DNA of 64,000 nt from Myoxocephalus aenaeus (lineage: Eukaryota > Chordata > Actinopteri > Perciformes > Cottidae). Below are positions 57,806 to 64,000 of this stretch, piece after piece. Both the position numbers and the translations under genes were made by a program. Location: contig JBAMJR010000152.1 of assembly GCA_038501785.1 (NCBI GenBank), forward strand, positions 796,001 to 860,000, given 5' to 3'. The notes below the pieces were generated by a model. It had not been told where the DNA came from and searched no databases. It was given only the letters and a program-made list of their open reading frames with translations. Every line of letters begins with the position of its first letter. Positions within the stretch are counted from its first letter, which is position 1.

Positions 57806-58910
57806 TGGAGAGGAGAGGAAGATGAAAAGAGAGGAGAGGAAGAGGAGAGGAAACGAGAGGAGACGAGATGAGAGGAGACGAGATGAGAGGAGACGAGAGG
57901 ACGAGACGAGAGGAGACGAGATGAGATGAGAGGAGAGGAGACGAGACGAGAGGAGACGAGACGAGACGAAAGGAGACGAGACGAGAGGAGACGAAAGGAG
58001 ACGAGACGAGAATAGAGGAGACGAGAGGAAAGGAGAGGAGACAAGACGAAAGGAGACGAAAGGAGACGAAAGGAGACGAGAGGAGACGAGAGGAAAGGAG
58101 AGGAGACAAGACGAAAGGAGACGAAAGGAGACGAGAGGAAAAGAGACGAGAGGAGACGAGAGGAGACGAGACGAGACGAGACGAGAATAGAGGAGACGAG
58201 AGGAAAGGAGAGGAGACAAGACGAAAGGAGACGAAAGGAGACGAGAGGAAAAGAGACGAGAGGAGACGAGAGGAGACAAGACGAGACAAGACGAGAGGAG
58301 ACGAGACGAGAGGAGAATAGAGCAGAGGAGAGGAAATGAGACAAGACGAGACGAGAGGAGATGAAAGGAGACAAGAGGAGACAAGACAAGAGGAGACAAG
58401 ACGAGAGGAGACGAAAGGAGACGAGAGGAGACAAAAGGAGACGAGAGGAAACGAGATGAGAGGAAGATGCGAATAGAGGAGACGAGAATAGAGGAGACAA
58501 GAGGAGAGGAAACGAGACGAGAGGAGACGAGAGGAGATGAAAGGAGACAAGAGGAGACGAGACGAAAGGAGACGAGAGGAGACGAGAGGAGACGAAAGGA
58601 GACGAGACGAAATGAGACGAGAGGAAACGAGATGAGACGAGATGAGAGGAGAGGAGAGGAAACGAGACGAGAGGAGAGGAGAGGAAACGAGACGAGAGGA
58701 GACAAGAGGAGACGAGACGAGAGGAGAGGAAAGGAGACAAGAGGAGACAAGACGAGAGGAGACAAGACGAGAGGAGAGGAGACGAGAGTAGACGAGACGA
58801 GAGGAGACGAGACGAGAGGAGACGAGACGAAAGGAGACGAAAGAGGAGAGGAGACAAGACGAGACGAGAGGAGACGAGACGAGAGGAGACAAGACGGGAC
58901 GACGAGAATA
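57806..58910. repeat. 1.1-kb purine-strand satellite of GAGGA/GACGA pentamers
   Basis: The plus strand is almost entirely purine plus single C residues. Five-base words (GAGGA, GACGA, GAAAG, GACAA) are arranged in variable order, with longer repeats such as AGACGAGAGGAAAGGAGAGG recurring at about 58019, 58084 and 58196. Open frames of 379-449 codons on the minus strand consist almost only of Ser, Leu, Arg, Pro, Val and Phe and are artefacts. Confidence 0.93.
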
Positions 58911-61900
58911 CAATAAAAGTGTGTAACTGGCCTTCTTCTTTTAAATCTTCCCTCTTTCTTTGTCTCTAAAGGTGCAACCTGCAAACTCATTTGAATTCTC
59001 CTCAAAAGCTGAGAAACCGCAGCCGTGGTTCAGCAGGTAATTTATTCATAGTTACACTCATTTATGTTCTGCCCGAGACTTATTAGATGCTTAATGTTCC
59101 CGTTTTGTCGCGGCAGAATTAATGAAGGCCCTGACTTGACACACACAAAATTCAAACTGCATCAGAAGTTTCTTTATGTGATGAATAAATATCTAAATGA
59201 AAGCTGACAGTGTTGTGTTGACATTCAGCCGTTCAGAATCTTAATCATGATTAAATGACTGCTGTGTACAGTAATTAGAAACTCATTGAAGTGATTTTGA
59301 GATAAACTCTGGCCTCTTGGAAGTAAGAGATGTGTTGGGTGAGTGAAGAAACTAACTCTTAAGTTTTGTAATAATAGCATAATTATTAAATGCAAAAGTT
59401 AAAAACATCACAAACGAGTGTTTCCCTTTTGAGCTGCAACTCAGAAAACTAAAAACAAAATATTTTGAAAGAAAGATTATTTCCAACAGAAGAAGAAAAC
59501 GGCTTTTAAATTGTAGTAAGTGATGTTGGTTCTGATGAGCAACACAGAGGTTTACATTCATGCTCACAGAAGTATTTTCAAAAAGTACATTTTACTTTTA
59601 GAAGAAAAACATGAAATTCTGAATGAGGATTAATTAGATTAAATAGTTCATCACTTTGGCAAATTAGTGTATTTGCTTTCTTTGTCAAGAGTCAGAAGAG
59701 AAGATTGATATAATTCACATATCTGTGCATTCAGTATGAAGCAGGAGCCGGCATCAGATTAGCGTAGTTTAGCTAGCTAGCCTAGCTCTGTCCAAAGGTA
59801 GCACAATATACCCAGCAGTATACTGTTAATGCTAACTGGGTAATTAAGATGTTGCATCCTGTTTGTTTATTCCACACACAAAAACAAACGAGTAATAATG
59901 AGATGTGGTTAATTGACGGACTACCCAAGAAATAATCCTCACATAACAATCGCTAAAACCACAACTAGTCGTTTGTTTCTCAGTCAGCTATGCAGCGCTA
60001 TCTACTTCAAGTTTGCTAACATTAGGCAACATTAACCACAATAAGCTACTGACGATACGAGAGTTAAAACCCTGCAGATTATGTTCCTATATGTAGACGA
60101 TGACCTGCTTTCCCTTGGACTTGGAAGTGATGCTAGCTTACTGTAAGCTAAACTATGTATCCAGGTATGCTAATGTTAGCAGCATCAGACCACCTTGAGA
60201 GCAGGCTGCAAATAGTCAATCGAGCTTCAAAGAGTCAGAGATGATTCGCTCGCCGCTTCATCTGAACCAAGCTAATCGCAGCCTGTGATGAACCAGAGCA
60301 GAGGATTGTGGGCCGTTGGTGACCAACCATTCTTCCCATCAGCAGAGCTGGACTGAGACCAGTCGCATCACATAGGCAGTAAAAGTAAGACTCTCTCAGC
60401 TCTGTGTAATTATCAGCCAGTTGACACAGTCTGAGCGTCTCGTCTAGAATAAGAATGAGGAAGATAAAAAGTAGTGAGATCACGGAGAACCAAAGCCTCG
60501 TACCTGAAAGAATTATCAACGCCTCGACTCCCATCAATGTCCTCTCTGAGCCTCGCTAACGCACAACAATCATCCTGTTTGTGGCCGCTTTGCCTCCTCA
60601 CATCTTCTGCCTGGTAGTTTTCTTCCATTCAGAGCTGAATTCCTGCTGGATATCCTAAATATAAGCCAGTGTGTTGCAGGTTTACAGCGGCTGTATGGCA
60701 CCGAGCCCAGACCTGCTATTGACGCGTACAGCTTTTAGCGATGGAGCTAATAAGAGCTTAATGATTTCTGTGTGTGTTTTTAATGCTCCATCTCATGGGA
60801 ATCCTGTTCCCTGACATAGCAGGTCAGGTCCAGGCAGTTTGTCATCACATCCTAAGAACAAAGTAGAAATCAAGCCTTTCAAATATCCTCTTTAGCCTCA
60901 ACCTTCCTAAAATATAATTATCCAAAACACACAAAGACATCCTTGTGAACTGAATCCAATCCTTTCTTTTTTTTTCAGCTCCGTCCAAAGGCTGATATGT
61001 GACAAAAGAAAGTAAATTGCTTTTGAGGTAACTGAAGGAAAGCGTGTTAATTGCTCCGTCTGTTTTGGCACTGAGGGCTGAAGAGACGTGTTGATAGAAC
61101 CGTACCTTTTATCGCATATTTCCACCGATTAAGAGAATTGTGGGTTCCATAGAAATGCGTTGTGTCATTGGAGCAAATGAAATAAATCTGCTATTTTCTA
61201 TTGTTGACAACGCCATGTTGACATGCAGAGGGCGAACGCTTGACAGGCCTATAGCAACAGTAATAAAAAGGTGAGGGGCTTAAATTGTGATATAGCCAAC
61301 CGTCAAAGAGACGACGGAGACATTCAGCTGTCAGGTGGATTTCAGGCAGCGGAGACGGACAAAGTCAAAGTGATCGAGGACGGGGAGCGAGGGAACGAGA
61401 GGACGAGAGGACGAGAGGACGAGAGGACGAGGACGGTGAGGAGGGAACAAAGCAAAGAGAGGTATTCAGAATGGTCAGCCAACTTTCATGTGACGCCTTC
61501 CAGGACGGGCAGAATGAAAGAGCGAGAAGGGGAGGAAGAAAGGCCGTCCAGGTGCTGATGAAAAAACAACGACGACGAGGGACACTGGAGCTGTGTGTTC
61601 AGATGGTGAATGGAGTTCCTCAGGGAACATCCCACAAAAACATGTATCCTCTCTCACGTTCATCAAGGTCACATCTCAGTCAGTTCATCCTCTGATGAGC
61701 TGCCAATGAGCCCGTGAGCAAGGCGAGCATTGTGTCGGTGTGAAAGAACTTGAGATCTAAGCCAGACTGCACTCAGATAGCAGGACAATGACCTGAAAGT
61801 AACCTTCTTTCTTTTTTTGTGTTGCTCAAAAGGTCCGGTTACGAGCTTTTTGTTGATTTTAACTGAATCTCATGGCCTTCTGTAATTAGATGAGATTATC

Positions 61901-61924
61901 TATACAACTTTTTACATATATTTT
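58911..61924. other. non-coding stretch, no gene seen
   Basis: Mostly AT-rich. The word GCTAGC/TAGCTAG recurs near 59770-59790 as in other parts of the window. A short GAGGAC repeat lies at 61395-61435. No coding signal accepted. Confidence 0.45.
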
Positions 61925-61948
61925 TTGTTGTTGTTGTTGTTGTTGTTG
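61925..61948. repeat. (TTG)n microsatellite
   Basis: About eight TTG units. Confidence 0.95.
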
Positions 61949-62546
61949 AGAGAATACATTCCATATTTTCTTCGTTCACGTATGTATTTATTAGATTAGT
62001 TTTTAATTTCCTTTATTTTACAAGGCATCAGGGGCTGTTTTTTAAAATACCAAATTGAAGGCCAACCTCAACAGTGATAAGTAGTCTCTCTTACTTGTCA
62101 TATCTGTATTGTTGTTAGTTTTTATTGCAATGAAGGAAGGTCATCTTGTCCATACTGGGAGGAAAAGACACTAAATTGTGACTGAATCCACCTGTGTGTA
62201 TTTCCTGACACACAACACACTAACACATGAAAGACACACATGTTGTGACAGCTGCTGCTGCTTTATCTGCTCATTCTTTGTGAACTATTCCCTCCCTTCC
62301 TGTTGGATGCTGCCGTGTTTTGGGGGCAAAGTTTGGCATTCAGTGTCTGTCTTCAGGGACGGACGGAGGACGCTCTATTTCAGTTCAGACGCTCAGCCAA
62401 TCAAAGCTTTGATTACACTTTAGGAACAAAAAAATCAGCAATTTGGTTCGTTCACCGAGAAGATTCTGAAAGGAAACCGCTTGAGATTCTTTTCCAAAAA
62501 AGTCTTTGATTGGGAAGATTTCCTCTCTCATCATCACTTCCTGGTA

Positions 62547-62547
<1 letters not shown>
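61949..62547. other. non-coding stretch, no gene seen
   Basis: No recognisable gene or repeat family. Confidence 0.45.

Positions 62548-62594
<47 letters not shown>
62548..62594. repeat. (CA)n microsatellite
   Basis: Uninterrupted CA run followed by three GCACA units. Confidence 0.97.
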
Positions 62595-62595
<1 letters not shown>

Positions 62596-62669
62596 CACAG
62601 CACAGCACATAGGCGTACAGGTCCAGGCTGAATTGTAATGATGCTTTAGCTAACACTGTCACACTTTAA

Positions 62670-62719
<50 letters not shown>
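62670..62719. repeat. (CT)n microsatellite
   Basis: Uninterrupted CT run of about 50 bp. Confidence 0.97.
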
Positions 62720-62723
<4 letters not shown>

Positions 62724-64000
62724 GATTCATTTAAGAGAGGGAGATTCACTTTTTCATGACTCGTATTCATACTTCTGAGACAAACAGAAGCAGATTTTAC
62801 CCGGCCGTCTCTTGGAAAGTGCAGCAGATGGATTTCATTCTAGCTCCTCGTGTTTCAAACTGCGGATGAAATCTCTCTGCAAGTCATTCCGATTGTGCGC
62901 TTGGTGAACACCTTCGGGGCGCAGCTGACAAATAAAACAGAAAGGTATCCTTTCTCTAGAACTTTGGAATAGTAAGAAAATACAAAATAATCATATGAAC
63001 GTAGAAATATGACCCCCCAAAAAAGAAGACTATGGCTCCATAGCCTTACAAGTGGTAAACAAATTATCTTTATTGCAATTTTCATCAAAAAAAGAACAAA
63101 AACATTCTCCTGACAAAAGCTTAGAACTACCAACAACCAAACTACAACAAATACTGTTGTATGCGTCGAAATATATTGCTATCTCGGCGCTTTAGCAATA
63201 CATGCTGTTCATGCTGTGAGCTGCACAGACGTTTTGGACTTTAGTTTTGAGACATTTCTCTTTCTCTGGTTGCTTCCTTTCATTCATTCTGAGTCTGACA
63301 GTTCAGGGTAGAGAAATGTTTCTCGACAATGTTGCCCGAGAAAAGAATCCACCGCTTCCTTCGGCTGTCAGGTTGTTTTTGTAGTCTCAGGATTCGAGTT
63401 AGTTTATTGTGAACGAGGCGGGCTGATGAAAAGAAAAACTGGAGCATCTCGCTTGCAAAAAGGAAAGCTTGTCGGACGCTTTCGATGTTCAGGAAACGGA
63501 GTGCTGGAGGAGTGGAACCGGGTATAAGAGCGTAAACAGGAGGAGGAGCACTGAGCCCGGCATGTGCTGCAAGATTACAGCTGCTCTTAATGTGCCGTTG
63601 CTTATTTATAGGCATCTTAAAGACTTAATATATTTTTACACTCTACATGCAAGGAGCCTTAATTTCCCTTCAGACGATACTGTGATCCAATTTTCCTCGT
63701 AACTGTGTGATATTTTGATGATGCAACGATCACTGTGGCCTCAGGATTTCTCACCTGCAGCAGCATGTGGGACACTTTAAGCTGACAGGAACAAAAGGGA
63801 AATAAGAATTTAAATAATGTAGACGTTTGTGCCGCGTTATATGTATTTTTATACTAAATATTAAACAGTCACCGCCCGAGTTGAGCACCCAGCTCAACAG
63901 AAACGAGGCCACAGCAAACAGACTTCTGCTATTGAAGACAACCTGCGACCCCCAAAGTCAAAGAGAAGCTCCCATTCAATCACCTGACGAGGCATTCATA
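62720..64000. other. non-coding stretch, no gene seen
   Basis: No protein-like frame. Frames of up to 111 codons lack domain signatures or splice support. Confidence 0.45.

Noticed and set aside
57508..59005. Ser/Leu/Arg-rich minus-strand frames of up to 449 codons
   Set aside because: They translate the GA pentamer satellite. Several frames are open at once, as expected of a T-poor strand.

Overview
This is vertebrate nuclear DNA, almost certainly from a ray-finned fish and probably a percomorph teleost. It has no operons and little coding sequence. It is full of CA/TG, GA/CT and TA microsatellites and long minisatellites, and it carries fish-type mobile elements: hAT copies with perfect 8-bp target duplications, tRNA-derived SINEs, a Rex3/RTE-like LINE, a Ty3/gypsy scrap and a CACTA-like element. 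It also holds two fish-type TRIM genes. Family names are from memory of conserved motifs; no database search was run.

Layout. 1-16.7 kb: non-coding DNA with microsatellites, two 0.8-kb tandem arrays (2.2-3.0 and 14.0-14.8 kb), one SINE, and a foldback minisatellite abutting a small hAT MITE (11.27-11.77 kb). 16.7-19 kb: the best single-copy gene signals. A minus-strand exon encodes a signal-peptide-like N-terminus and ends at a consensus splice donor. About 1.5 kb away a divergent two-exon plus-strand gene (18260-18979) can be assembled by splicing. If the minus-strand exon is real, the first 16.7 kb is probably the start of its first intron.

20.5-28.5 kb: transposon-rich DNA. It includes a 4.2-kb hAT-like element (22261-26470) that contains an internal tandem duplication and a nested 687-bp inverted-repeat element, then dispersed LINE-related repeat. 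28.5-46 kb: a TRIM and transposon cluster. Two intronless minus-strand TRIM genes (RING, B-boxes, coiled coil, PRY-SPRY) lie 12 kb apart inside near-identical ~2.5-kb blocks. Between them are one hAT nested in another (31609-34321) and a CACTA-like element (36316-38220). A further duplication (blocks A and B) flanks the second TRIM, and block B is patched with LINE and gypsy fragments.

46-64 kb: no convincing gene. It has a SINE, a 45-bp minisatellite whose unit keeps reading frames open, a local duplication (53.3/55.5 kb), a Harbinger-like repeat, a 1.1-kb purine-strand GA satellite (57.8-58.9 kb) and microsatellites.

The only complete, confident protein-coding genes are the two TRIMs, predicted cytoplasmic RING E3 ubiquitin ligases of the kind expanded in fish and linked to innate immunity. 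Their differences are concentrated in the PRY-SPRY recognition domain. Most other long open frames are artefacts of tandem repeats.
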